Shown here in pieces: positions 27,813 to 38,252 of a stretch of DNA of 43,618 nt. Below the pieces are notes generated by a model that was not told the origin of the DNA, made no database searches, and worked only from the letters and a program-made list of their open reading frames with translations. The first letter of the stretch is position 1. Each line of letters begins with the position of its first letter. Made by a program: the position numbers and the translations under genes. Source of the stretch: an uncultured Leptolyngbyaceae cyanobacterium (GTDB lineage: Bacteria > Cyanobacteriota > Cyanobacteriia > Leptolyngbyales > Leptolyngbyaceae); NCBI GenBank assembly GCA_938023035.1, contig CALIDI010000059.1:1-43618 (forward strand), read 5' to 3'.

Positions 27813-28535
27813 TTAGTAACTGATTTGTAGGGTCACCGTGGCTTCGACCGCTTGCTCACCCCCCATTACTGGAGAAGGGGCTTCGGCGGCGATCGCATCA
27901 CCTCTCAGAAAGGTTTGCTTGATAAATTGAGGCGGAGGGGCAGAGGCCCGATTCACCTGAATGCTGACAATCTCGCGTTTGGTGATGCCAAGAGCTTCAA
28001 AAACCTCATCTGCCTGAGATTGGGCATCTTCCGTTGCTTTTTTGAGGGCAATTTTTTGAGCAGCCGAGATCGCTGTATCGGTTGCACTAAAGCCAATACC
28101 ATCAATCCGGCTAGCTCCCGCCTTGACAGCATCATCCATGATTTGACCCGCCTCAGAGATGGTAGTACGAAAGCTAACCAAGTTGCTACCGGTATAGCCT
28201 GTCAGGGTTTGCCTGCCACCGTCATAGCGATAGGTGGGGCTAAGGTTAATGCCAGTGGTTTCTAGCTTTTTGACCCCACGAGCCTTGAGCAGAGACACGA
28301 CCGAGTTAGAGCGGCGCGCAACCTCGGCTTGCACTTCCTTTGCAGTCGCACCTTGGGCTTCTACCCCCAGACGAATCATGGCTTCCGTGGTTTGGATGGC
28401 TTCTTTCCCTTGTCCGGTAACGGTCAGCGTTCGCAGTAACCGTTCCTGACTCATCCCAGGTTGCCCCAGGCTCAGCATCGATAACCCAGCAAACAGAGCG
28501 ATCGCGACGGGCATTAAGGATTGATTCATTCGCAT
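27813..28535 (-). CDS. SIMPL (DUF541) domain protein, exported
   Basis: This 240-residue periplasmic protein starts with a signal peptide (MRMNQSLMPVAIALFAGLSM, cleavage near GQPGMSQ). The SIMPL domain follows, with LRTLTVTGQGKEAIQTTEAM, LETTGINLSPTYRYDGGRQT and GASRIDGIGFSATDTAISAA segments, and a final VEATVTLQISY strand. Family members occur in many bacteria as periplasmic proteins of poorly known role, some linked to oxidative stress. GAGGAGA about 6 bases upstream supports the ATG at 28535. The LysR gene is divergent across a 220-bp spacer. Confidence 0.9.
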   Translation of the reverse strand: MRMNQSLMPVAIALFAGLSMLSLGQPGMSQERLLRTLTVTGQGKEAIQTTEAMIRLGVEAQGATAKEVQAEVARRSNSVVSLLKARGVKKLETTGINLSPTYRYDGGRQTLTGYTGSNLVSFRTTISEAGQIMDDAVKAGASRIDGIGFSATDTAISAAQKIALKKATEDAQSQADEVFEALGITKREIVSIQVNRASAPPPQFIKQTFLRGDAIAAEAPSPVMGGEQAVEATVTLQISY

Positions 28536-28755
28536 TGTCTATCTCCTCACACAGTAACATTAAAGGTTTTACCAACCTGTCATGGATGATAGGACTCATG
28601 GGAGTGGTTACAGTTTCAGAAAGCAACAAATTGTTAAGGCAAGTGCGGTTTCTCTGCTTTTTTTCTGGCAGTATCAACCCCTACCGAATCAATCCAATAG
28701 ATTCGCTAGGGTCATTCAAGCGATAATACGTGACTTAAAACACACTTCTGCATTC

Positions 28756-29718
28756 ATGCGCCTTGAACAGTTACAGGCATTTTTAGCCGTGGCAGAGACA
28801 GGGAGTTTTCAACAAGCTGCTCAGCAGTGCGGCGTGACCCAATCAGCGATTAGCCGACAGATTCAGGGTCTAGAGTCAGATTTGGGGATGCCGCTATTTC
28901 ACCGCTCGGCCCAGGCAAAGTTAACCATTGGTGGGGATTGTTTATTACCCCACGCCAGGCGTATCTGCCAGGAATGGCAAGCCGCTGCTCAAGAGATAGC
29001 AGATTTGTTAGCAGGAAAGCAGCCAGAACTGTGCGTTGCGGCCATTCATTCAATTTGTGCTTATTACTTACCCCCTGTTTTGCAGCAGTTTTGTCAGGAT
29101 TTTCCGAATGTGCAGTTGCGGGTGACGGCATTGGGCAGCGATCGCGCTCTGAAGGTGCTCAAAGACGGGTTGGTGGATGTCGCAATTGTGATGCATCACC
29201 GCTTTCTGTCGAGTAATCCAGAAATGGTAGTGCAGGTGCTCTTTGATGAGCCGATTCGGGTGTTAATGGCGGCTGACCACCCTCTGGCCGATTTTGATGC
29301 AGTGCCCTGGGCCGAACTGGTGCGCTATCCCCAGGTGGTTTTTAAGGATGGGTATGGGATGCAGCGGGTGGTGCAGGAGCAGTTTGAGCGGCGGGGTGCC
29401 CCCCTCAAGGCGGCCTTAGAACTGAATACGCCGGATGCATTCCGAGGGGTTGTGCGCCAGGGGTATCTAGTGGCTTTGCTACCAGAGATGGCCTTAGTGG
29501 ATGCCCGTCACGACCCCGCCCTAGCAATTCGCCCGCTGGCCCCTGACGGGGGACATGCGACCTCGCTGAACCAAGAAGGGTTAACGCGCCAAGTGGTGTT
29601 GGTGACGACCCGCGATCGCCTTCAAGTTCCACCGATTCAGCGTTTTTTTGATTTAGTTAGTGAGCAATTGCCCCGCCAAGTCGATACATTAAAAGTTTCA
29701 CTAGCTAGCGGAAAATAA
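28756..29718 (+). CDS. LysR family transcriptional regulator
   Basis: This DNA-binding regulator has 320 residues. The winged HTH is at residues 1-60 (MRLEQLQAFLAVAETGSFQQ, then AAQQCGVTQSAISRQIQGLE), followed by the linker helix and an effector-binding domain (about 90-300, with LCVAAIHSICAYYLPPVLQQ). The frame is open upstream to 28582, but the ATG at 28756 begins the canonical HTH. It lies 20 bases ahead of the TrpD2-like gene, so the two are probably co-transcribed. The effector is unknown. The divergent SIMPL gene could be one of its targets, as is common for LysR regulators. Confidence 0.92.
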   Translation: MRLEQLQAFLAVAETGSFQQAAQQCGVTQSAISRQIQGLESDLGMPLFHRSAQAKLTIGGDCLLPHARRICQEWQAAAQEIADLLAGKQPELCVAAIHSICAYYLPPVLQQFCQDFPNVQLRVTALGSDRALKVLKDGLVDVAIVMHHRFLSSNPEMVVQVLFDEPIRVLMAADHPLADFDAVPWAELVRYPQVVFKDGYGMQRVVQEQFERRGAPLKAALELNTPDAFRGVVRQGYLVALLPEMALVDARHDPALAIRPLAPDGGHATSLNQEGLTRQVVLVTTRDRLQVPPIQRFFDLVSEQLPRQVDTLKVSLASGK

Positions 29719-29738
29719 GGAATCTAGAGGATGCTTGG

Positions 29739-30782
29739 ATGAGTCATACCTTTCGAGAATTGCTTCGTAAAGTCGGCAGCGGCACCCATACAAGTGAAAG
29801 CTTAACCCGGTCAGAAGCAGCTTTAGCCATGCGATTAATGTTGCAGCAAGAAGCGACCCCAGCCCAAATCGGGGCCTTTATGATTGCCCACCGGATCCGT
29901 CGCCCTACAGCAGAAGAGTTGGCAGGGATGCTGGATGCTTATGATGAGTTAGGGCCGAAGTTATTACCGGTCGCAACCAAGGCCCCGGTGGTGGTGTTTG
30001 GCAACCCCTACGACGGGCGATCGCGGACGGCCCCCCTGAGTCCAATCACGGCCTTAATCTTAGCAGCGGCTCATTGCCTGGTGATCCTGCATGGCGGCGA
30101 TCGCATGCCGACAAAAGAGGGAGAACCTCTAATTACTGTCTGGCAAGGGTTAGGGGTTGACTGGAGCCAACTCTCCCTAGAGCAGATCCAGCGAGTCTTT
30201 AGTCAAACAAACATCGGGTTTATCTACTTGCCAACCCATTTTCCTCTGGCCCAGGGCCTAGTGCCCTACCGAGAACAACTGGGAAAACGTCCACCTCTGG
30301 CAACCATGGAGTTGATCTGGTCTCCCTACGCAGGTTCTGCACATCTGGTGAGTGGCTTTGTCCATCCGCCCACAGAGGGGCTATTTCGGACAGCGCTAAA
30401 ACTCAGGGGAGTCACTGAATTTACTACCGTCAAGGGCTTAGAAGGTAGTTGCGATCTGCCACGGGAGCGTACCTGCATTATTGGTTTAGGCTTAGAGCGG
30501 CTACATCTGCATCCGCGAGAGTATGGCTTTGAAGGAAAAAACAGCCCGTTTAATACTCTCAGCGACCTGCTTCCGGCTTTACAGGAAACCTTGACGGGTG
30601 AGCCATCGGAACTAACCCAATCGGTCGTCTGGAGCAGTGGTTTCTACCTTTGGCGCTGTGGGGTTAGCCCAACTGTTGCAGAAGGCATTGCTCAGGCAAT
30701 TGAGCTACTGCAAAGTGGCGCTGTGCTCCGCAAACTAGCCAGCTTGAGACAAGCGATCGCACCCATGGCTGTGCGTTCCTAA
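29739..30782 (+). CDS. Anthranilate phosphoribosyltransferase-like protein (TrpD2/YbiB type)
   Basis: The 347-residue sequence has the TrpD-family fold: an N-terminal helical domain (LRKVGSGTHTSESLTRSEAA, then ATPAQIGAFMIAHRIRRPT) and a C-terminal alpha/beta domain. The catalytic loops are not those of true TrpD. Instead of the KHGNR-type phosphoribosyl motif it has ILHGGDRMPTKEG, and other conserved loops are altered. This resembles TrpD2/YbiB proteins, which in E. coli bind nucleic acid rather than make tryptophan. AGAGG about 9 bases upstream supports the ATG. Its stop overlaps the convergent VOC gene by 4 bases. Confidence 0.8.
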   Translation: MSHTFRELLRKVGSGTHTSESLTRSEAALAMRLMLQQEATPAQIGAFMIAHRIRRPTAEELAGMLDAYDELGPKLLPVATKAPVVVFGNPYDGRSRTAPLSPITALILAAAHCLVILHGGDRMPTKEGEPLITVWQGLGVDWSQLSLEQIQRVFSQTNIGFIYLPTHFPLAQGLVPYREQLGKRPPLATMELIWSPYAGSAHLVSGFVHPPTEGLFRTALKLRGVTEFTTVKGLEGSCDLPRERTCIIGLGLERLHLHPREYGFEGKNSPFNTLSDLLPALQETLTGEPSELTQSVVWSSGFYLWRCGVSPTVAEGIAQAIELLQSGAVLRKLASLRQAIAPMAVRS

Positions 30783-31234
30783 CTGGCTGGGTCACAACGA
30801 ATTTCGATCATAAACCCATCCGGGTCGTAGAAATAAATGCCCCGACCAGTCGGACGAGTCACAGGCCCTGCCGCGATCGCAATTTGCTGCTGCTGCAAAA
30901 CTGAAACGGCCCGATCAAACTGACCTGGAGAAATATCAAAAGCCAGGTGATTGGCACGAGTAAACTGGGTGGCCGGGTCCGCTGCTGGGGGAGAAAGGTC
31001 TGGCTCCCAAAACAAGTCAATCACCATGCCATCAGGAGTCACAAAGTTAGCGACCTTACCCGCTGCAACCATATCCTTGAGCGTTGCAGGCACCTCTGCC
31101 CCAGTTAACTCCTGTAAGCCCAGAACCGTACCATAAAAATAGCGAGATGCTTGCATATCCCTGACATTCAGAGCAAAGTGATGCACCCTACGGAGCATTC
31201 CTGGCACGAGCACTGGCAATGCCTGCACTTCCAT
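30779..31234 (-). CDS. VOC (glyoxalase/dioxygenase superfamily) protein
   Basis: This single-subunit VOC protein has two beta-alpha-beta-beta-beta modules: VHHFALNVRDMQASRYFYGT, then TPDGMVIDLFWEPDL, then ANHLAFDISPGQFDRAVSVL and a final YFYDPDGFMIEIRCDP. Likely metal ligands are His in VHHFALNV, His in ANHLAF and Glu in MIEIR. Members isomerise, hydrolyse or oxidise small molecules, or give antibiotic resistance; the substrate is not readable here. GGAGGA sits 5 bases before the ATG at 31234; another ATG is 12 bases upstream at 31246. Its 3' end overlaps the convergent TrpD2-like gene by 4 bases. Confidence 0.88.
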   Translation of the reverse strand: MEVQALPVLVPGMLRRVHHFALNVRDMQASRYFYGTVLGLQELTGAEVPATLKDMVAAGKVANFVTPDGMVIDLFWEPDLSPPAADPATQFTRANHLAFDISPGQFDRAVSVLQQQQIAIAAGPVTRPTGRGIYFYDPDGFMIEIRCDPAS

Positions 31235-31246
31235 GACTTCCTCCAT

Positions 31247-31554
31247 CGTTATAGGCTAGCTTTGGCTAGAATGCTAAGAACAAAACAAATGCTCAACCAC
31301 CAATCCTGGGTAGGCTTTCTGACTGGCTATCACTATGAGAACACCGCGATGGAAGTAACTGCACCTGCCTACCTGTAGCAGTCGACGCGATTGTTGGAGC
31401 AAGCGACTGGTTGGAAAGCCTTGATTGAGCGGTCTCCCAGTCTCCGGCCCCCAACTCGCTCCCTGATATAGCAGGGACGTTAAGTAAAAAGCCCTAATAG
31501 CTGAAACCAATCCGCTTGCGACCACCATCAGATAAACAGGCCCCTTCCTCACCA
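31247..31554. other. 308-bp spacer, doubtful short frame only
   Basis: A minus-strand frame starts with an ATG overlapping the stop of the upstream gene (TAATG at 31553-31557), but its sequence shows no family resemblance. No other feature was recognised. Confidence 0.25.
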
Positions 31555-31953
31555 TTAGGATGGTTCTGTTTGAGATTCACCCAGGCGAACCCTGGCTTCA
31601 CGTTCAAACCAGGCGACCACCTGCTGGATAGTCAGTGCCTCAATTGGCACGTTGGCCACTTGCGCGGCCTGTTGCAAGGGCTTGAGCGAGGAAAGAACCA
31701 ACCGTGAGAAAAAGCGGCGAAATTCTCGATCAATACCACTTTGAAGACTTTCGTCTTGATAGACCCAGTCTTCAATTTGAGCAGGCTTCAGATGGGCAAT
31801 GGTGGTTTCGTGCTGGGCTGCGACCTGCTTCAGCGATCGCAAAGCGTAGACTGCCACCCGTGTCGCAAATTTGTCCTGGGAGGTCATCAGTGCCCCATCC
31901 ACTTGGGCACATTCTTCAGGAGTCAAAAACTCAGTATTGGGTTGCATTGCCAT
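31555..31953 (-). CDS. Conserved hypothetical cyanobacterial protein
   Basis: This is a 132-residue soluble, mainly helical protein. The N-terminal part reads NTEFLTPEECAQVDGALMTS and DKFATRVAVYALRSLKQVAA; the C-terminal part includes IDREFRRFFSRLVLSSLKPL and LTIQQVVAWFEREARVRLGE. The helical repeat-like layout suggests a small helix bundle, but I cannot name a domain. The ATG at 31953 (MAMQPNTEFL) or 31947 is preferred to the longer frame from 31986. Confidence that it is a real gene is moderate to good, from composition and predicted helices. Confidence 0.6.
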   Translation of the reverse strand: MAMQPNTEFLTPEECAQVDGALMTSQDKFATRVAVYALRSLKQVAAQHETTIAHLKPAQIEDWVYQDESLQSGIDREFRRFFSRLVLSSLKPLQQAAQVANVPIEALTIQQVVAWFEREARVRLGESQTEPS

Positions 31954-32127
31954 ACATAAAAATTGCCATACATCACACTCACGCACTCGCTAGTCTAGCC
32001 AGAAATCGTAGGAAATGGCCAGGTGACTCGACACTCGCCAGCTATTCCCCTAAAAGCGTCACCTATGGGCTCTGGAGGGGTTGGCATCCATCAGCCCAGG
32101 CCATGGATCCAGTTTGTAGACACAGTC

Positions 32128-32901
32128 CTAGAACTCTCTGGCAGAGAAAGTAAGAGAAGCCAACATCAGAAGGACAATCATATACAGCAGCCCGTAACCG
32201 ACATTCCCCAACAACATATCGGCGGCGGGCAATTTTCCATAAACCGCCTGATTCTTAAGATCAAGGCGAGCCAGATCAGGCAAAACTAAGTAAAGGTTAC
32301 GGGTAAAAGCCTCGATCGCTGGATTTTTACTCTGAACTCCCAGGGCCACCAGGTTGGCACTAAAGCTTCCCATTAAAAAAACGCCAAAAGTAAGAAGGGT
32401 GGCCAACAGGGAACTCGTGAACACACTAAAGGCTATCGCCACAGCAGTGAGTAGCGATAGCTGTAGCCAGAGAAAAAAGGATGATATCAAAATGTTTGGC
32501 AGCACAAAGGAGGCTTTGGCCAACCCTGCAATTGCCAAAAATGTCACCGTCATCACCGCAACCAGCACCGCCAGCACCGCTGACAGGCCCAGGTGCTTCC
32601 CCACGATGAACTCTAATCGGCTAATCGGTTTAGCAATCATCACCAGCACCGTGCGCTTTTCGATTTCCTTATTCACTAGGCCTGTACCCAAAAAGACCGT
32701 GATCACCAGGCCAATCACCTGCATGGTGGCTAACCCCAAATCCAGCAGGATTTTGGTTTCGGTCGCTGCCGCCACTTCTGGTAGCAACCGCATCGCCATC
32801 GCCATCAGTAAGGCATAAAGCCCCACCAGATATAAAATGCGATCGCGAATCACCTCACGAAACACATTCGCCGTAATGGTAAAGACCCTGCCGAGACCCA
32901 T
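32128..32901 (-). CDS. ABC-2 type transporter permease
   Basis: This integral-membrane subunit of 257 residues has about six hydrophobic helices. It begins MGLGRVFTITANVFREVIRD, the N-terminal coupling helix and RDRILYL motif typical of ABC-2 (NosY-like) permeases. The segment GLVNKEIEKRTVLVMIAKPI, with TVL and KP(I)SR, is the usual cytoplasmic loop of this family. No ATPase is adjacent; an unpaired ABC-2 ATPase lies at 15668. Substrate unknown; related cyanobacterial proteins are simply annotated as ABC transporter permeases. Confidence 0.85.
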   Translation of the reverse strand: MGLGRVFTITANVFREVIRDRILYLVGLYALLMAMAMRLLPEVAAATETKILLDLGLATMQVIGLVITVFLGTGLVNKEIEKRTVLVMIAKPISRLEFIVGKHLGLSAVLAVLVAVMTVTFLAIAGLAKASFVLPNILISSFFLWLQLSLLTAVAIAFSVFTSSLLATLLTFGVFLMGSFSANLVALGVQSKNPAIEAFTRNLYLVLPDLARLDLKNQAVYGKLPAADMLLGNVGYGLLYMIVLLMLASLTFSAREF

Positions 32902-35394
<2,493 letters not shown>

Positions 35395-35581
35395 GAATCC
35401 CCTTCTAGCATATGCGTGGCAAATGTTGCCCTGGATAGCAAAAACCATAGAATGCAGGTAGCATTCGTTACTGGCACTCTAGTATTCCCTGGCTTGCCTG
35501 CGAAGTGCATTCAAACCGCCGAACTCCATTAAAAATGTACATAGGTGAGGGCCGTATAGGCTAGAATTAACGCATGCAATG

Positions 35582-35655
35582 CGGGATGTAGCGCAGCTTG
35601 GTAGCGCACTTCGTTCGGGACGAAGGGGCCGCTGGTTCGAATCCAGTCATCCCGA
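35582..35655 (+). tRNA. tRNA-Pro (anticodon CGG)
   Basis: The 74-base cloverleaf is complete. Acceptor CGGGATG pairs with CATCCCG, followed by discriminator A. The D-stem is GCGC/GCGC with loop AGCTTGGTA. The anticodon stem is CTTCG/CGAAG with loop TTCGGGA, giving anticodon CGG. The T-arm is GCTGG-TTCGAAT-CCAGT. CCA is not encoded. Confidence 0.96.
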
Positions 35656-35694
35656 TTCTTCTGAAACCTACTTCGGAAGCGCCTTTTAGCCGAC

Positions 35695-35734
35695 GCATCA
35701 ACCTTTTGATGCCCCTAGCATTTGTCAATAGGGG
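35695..35734 (+). terminator. Two hairpins downstream of tRNA-Pro
   Basis: GCATCAA-cctt-TTGATGC (35695-35712) is a perfect 7-bp stem. It is followed by CCCCTA (35712-35717) / TAGGGG (35729-35734). They lie 40-80 bases after the tRNA and may end or process its transcript; there is no long T tract. A 10-bp direct duplication (CTTTTGGACG twice) follows near 35750-35769. Confidence 0.4.
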
Positions 35735-35801
35735 GATTAAAGCTGGTTACTTTTGGACGCTTTTGGACGTCTGAGTAGCAGGAAATTACGCTTGATGTGA
35801 A

Positions 35802-35939
35802 TTAGGAATGGGAGGAAATTGCCTGACAAAACGTTCGCATATCAATAGCGAAACGCCGTTTGAGCACCAATTGTAAGATGTGACTTGCCAGTTTAGCGGC
35901 AATGTAAACACAAAAGCCTTCAACAGTTTTGTTCAAGCG
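35802..35939 (-). pseudogene. Transposase C-terminal fragment
   Basis: On the minus strand this stretch reads KTVEGFCVYIAAKLASHILQ and continues with LKRRFAIDMRTFCQAI to a stop. That is a helical C-terminus of the kind seen in DDE transposases, but I could not fix the IS family. Stops in all frames lie just upstream and no start is present, so it is a remnant. It sits between tRNA-Pro and an ISKra4-like remnant, in a stretch built of old mobile-element pieces. Confidence 0.5.
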
Positions 35940-35984
35940 TCATTCGGAAGTGCGCCTGGTGTTTGGCTCTCATGAAAGACCCCT

Positions 35985-36510
35985 TCAATAGGTTGGCGCC
36001 CTCGGCAGATAAAACGATTGCTCAGCATGCTGCTGGGTAACTGCTTGGGCAGAACTTACCGGCACGCTAATCCCATGATGTTCTTGCAACTTGCCAGAAA
36101 TTTGACCAAACGGCACATCAGAGCCAAAATCAGTAATAATCCGCTGTAGGGGTAACGAGTATCCACGACAATCAACTTCTGCTGCTTCACAAAAGGGGCG
36201 GACAATCCCTTGGGCTTTGCCTAGCGTAAGCAATTGTTCTGTCACTTCGATGGTTCCGAAGCTACTTTACCAGTAGAGCTTTTTTTCGGGTTCGTTGAGC
36301 TTGGGGGTGAGTTTGAATGAACTGATCCTGTTGGGCTTGATTTTGCTCGTTGGCCCATCCTTGCAATGCTGCCTGCCCTAGTTGTTGAATCTCTTCAATC
36401 ACCCGTTGCTCTGCTTCATTGGCTTTGACCCAATCTCCCTCCGCATTCTCCACTACTGATAACAGAGTCTCTATCCTGGCTTTTAGTTCAGGATGGCGGC
36501 TTAACCGTTG
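35985..36510 (-). pseudogene. ISKra4-like transposase remnant (frameshift and nonsense)
   Basis: Two adjoining frames form one broken ISKra4-family N-terminus. The upstream part (36262-36510) reads RHPELKARIETLLSVVENAE and RVIEEIQQLGQAALQGWANE. The downstream part (to 35985) reads SFGTIEVTEQLLTLGKAQGI, then CRGYSLPLQRIITDFGSDVP and FGQISGKLQEHHGISVPVSS. The two are joined by a frame change in an A-rich run near 36270 and a TAA where family members have a sense codon before the FGTIEV motif. The catalytic C-terminal part is absent, so the element cannot move on its own. Confidence 0.7.
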
Positions 36511-36617
36511 TTATCAGTCTTCTAGATTTCCACAGGCAATGGTCGGACGGATTGGGTTAGCAGTTGAGTCATGAGTCATGGGAGAATGCGCCTAGTTTCC
36601 TAGAAATTCCTTAAATC

Positions 36618-37112
36618 TTAGCTCTTCAAGCCCTGCCTGCCACTTTTAATTACACTCGCTTTGAGGGGGCTGTACCACAAGCCACTATAAACCATCTGCG
36701 AATAGGTTTCTTCGATGCCTCGCTTGTAGTGAGTCACATCCGCTGTCAAGGTCAGACTTTCCAAATCTCGATGGGCGTGAATTAGGGGCAAGAGTGCTGG
36801 AGCCTCATAAATCTCACGAGATTTGATGACCACTAGCCGATTCTCTATCACATCGATGCGTCCCACACCATGGGCATCAGCCAAGTTGTTGAGCTTGCTG
36901 ACTAAAGCAACTGGTGCGAGTGTTTCACCATCTAAGCTAACTGGAATGCCTTGCTCAAAGCCAATTTCCACATATGTTGGTTCATTGGGCATGTTAGCAA
37001 TAGCAGTAGTCATCAGATACACTTCTTCCAATGGCTCTGTCCAGGGGTCTTCCAATGGGCCAGCTTCAGTGCTATGTCCCAGAAAGTTGTAATCGATGCT
37101 GTAGGGAGACAA
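36618..37112 (-). pseudogene. argG: Argininosuccinate synthase fragment
   Basis: The 164-residue frame matches the middle of argininosuccinate synthase, the enzyme joining citrulline and aspartate in arginine synthesis: [75 protein letters not shown] and [20 protein letters not shown]. The ATP-binding N-terminal half and the C-terminal end are missing (family length about 400). A stop codon sits immediately upstream, where transposase-like sequence abuts in the same frame. It is therefore a non-functional relic; a working argG must be elsewhere. Confidence 0.88.
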
Positions 37113-37118
37113 TTTTTT

Positions 37119-37684
37119 CTAGTTCTCCAATGATTTATGTAGAACAGGCTTACGAGTATGGCAACCATTAAGTGAAAAAGCAATGAGCAGATTGGGCAGC
37201 CAATGGTCATGGTAGCGAAAGCGATCGAGATCCTCAAACGGCGATTGGGAATGAGGTGCTTGCGCCTGGACCTTGGGGGAATAGAGATGATGGAAGTACC
37301 AGAGCATTGCCATCGCTCGGAGTGCCTGTTGCATGGCAGTCTTAAACCCATGAAAATACTGCATCGCATAGAGCAGTCGATCCGGATAGTTCATGGGTCG
37401 GTCCACCCTATTGCTGGTGGAAAGGCCAAGGGGTCCTCAAAGGTGAGTTTGAAGTTTGCGGCATTGGTTTTGAGTTTTGCCAGTTTTTCCAGAACAACCT
37501 GAGGTAGCTCAGGACTGGGATTACCCCATTCCCATAGACGCCGTAAGCGTTGACCAAACTGGGCAGGATTAAGACTATGAAACAGATGCCACAGGTCTTG
37601 GGTGAGGAGGGTGTAGAGGGACTTGTGCGAGCGACACCCTTGCCCGATTCCTAACACCCCATGCAGAAAGCACCCCAAAATCAC
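37119..37684 (-). pseudogene. Transposase-like remnant, frameshifted
   Basis: Two overlapping frames, 37391-37684 (LLTQDLWHLFHSLNPAQFGQ, then RLRRLWEWGNPSPELPQVVL) and 37119-37406 (MNYPDRLLYAMQYFHGFKTA, then LRAMAMLWYFHHLYSP and SPFEDLDRFRYHDHWLPNLL), together resemble the C-terminal part of a cyanobacterial transposase-like family that I remember but cannot place in an IS family. A frameshift near 37400 and the lack of an N-terminus make it a remnant. Its 3' end abuts the argG fragment at 37119. Confidence 0.55.
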
Positions 37685-37723
37685 AACAACAGGATCGCCA
37701 GCAATGCCGCTTTCTTCTATTTG

Positions 37724-37774
37724 AAAATCCCACAGAGGGACGGTTTGACATGCCTCACTCTGTGGGATTTTTTT
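37724..37774 (+). terminator. Perfect 14-bp stem hairpin, possible bidirectional terminator
   Basis: The left arm AAAATCCCACAGAG (37724-37737) and right arm CTCTGTGGGATTTT (37758-37771) are perfectly complementary, with a 20-base loop. Both strands end in a T run, so it could stop transcription in either direction. It could also be the end of a mobile element. Confidence 0.55.
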
Positions 37775-37777
37775 AGG

Positions 37778-37811
37778 GTTCTGTCCCCTTGCGGGGAAGT
37801 GATTGGGAAAG
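37778..37811 (+). CRISPR. Single CRISPR-repeat-like sequence (relict)
   Basis: The sequence begins GTTCTGTCCCCTTGCGGGGA and ends AGTGATTGGGAAAG. This resembles cyanobacterial type III repeats, which have a GTTnC start, a CCCCnnGCGGGG core palindrome and a GGAAAC end. Only one copy is seen in the flanking 300 bases, and the termini are degraded, so it is at most a leftover. CARF-family genes nearby make the assignment more plausible. Confidence 0.35.
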
Positions 37812-37865
37812 GGGTAGCCTCCTATAACCTTTACAGGCTGAGAGGTTCAGTACCTCCGATCTCCA

Positions 37866-37883
37866 CAGGTCAAAAATGACCTG
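37866..37883. repeat. Short perfect palindrome CAGGTCA-aaaa-TGACCTG
   Basis: Seven-base arms with a four-base loop lie about 55 bases after the CRISPR-like sequence. It could form an RNA hairpin or be a protein-binding site. No gene starts nearby with a clear ribosome site. Confidence 0.4.
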
Positions 37884-38252
37884 AAAATCACAACATAAAG
37901 GCTCGAAAAGCAGGAATCGTTGATGGCTAAAACCCTTATGGGGCAGACCATCGCCATAGGTCAACGAAATCATGCGTCAAGCTTCAGCCGACCTATGACG
38001 GTAATCGCCGATAGGCTCATCATAGTCCAGGTCTGCTCAAAAAACGACCTGCAATATACGCCCGCCAGGCTCAACCCCCAAACCGGCAAACCCATTGGTT
38101 CCCTACCGCCGATCAAAATCACTTTGGGGGCTGCAGTCTAGCGTTGCTGATTTTGCCATCCATGCTGAGGATTTGGAACTGCACTACGAGAAAGCCAGAA
38201 CTTACGCCAAACTCGCTCGCAAAGCTGCAGCAACTCAAGTTTGACTGCTGAT
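37884..38252. other. Spacer with unassigned gene remnants
   Basis: A plus-strand frame 37923-38141 (MAKTLMGQTIAIGQRNHASS onward) has no recognisable family. Just after it, a short open stretch to about 38244 reads ADFAIHAEDLELHYEKARTY and ends KLARKAAATQV. Its charge pattern is typical of a true helical C-terminus, so it is probably the tail of a lost gene. I could not identify the parent. Confidence 0.35.

Noticed and set aside
31274-31555. 93-codon frame with an ATG overlapping the stop of the upstream gene (TAATG)
   Set aside because: Coupling was tempting, but the translation has no conserved features or domain and there is no ribosome site beyond the overlap.
35749-35770. CTTTTGGACG direct duplication after tRNA-Pro as a possible attachment site
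   Set aside because: It does not match the tRNA 3' end, and only two adjacent 10-bp copies are seen.
37004-37369. Overlapping frames on both strands near the argG fragment
   Set aside because: These are shadows of the argG and transposase remnants in other frames.
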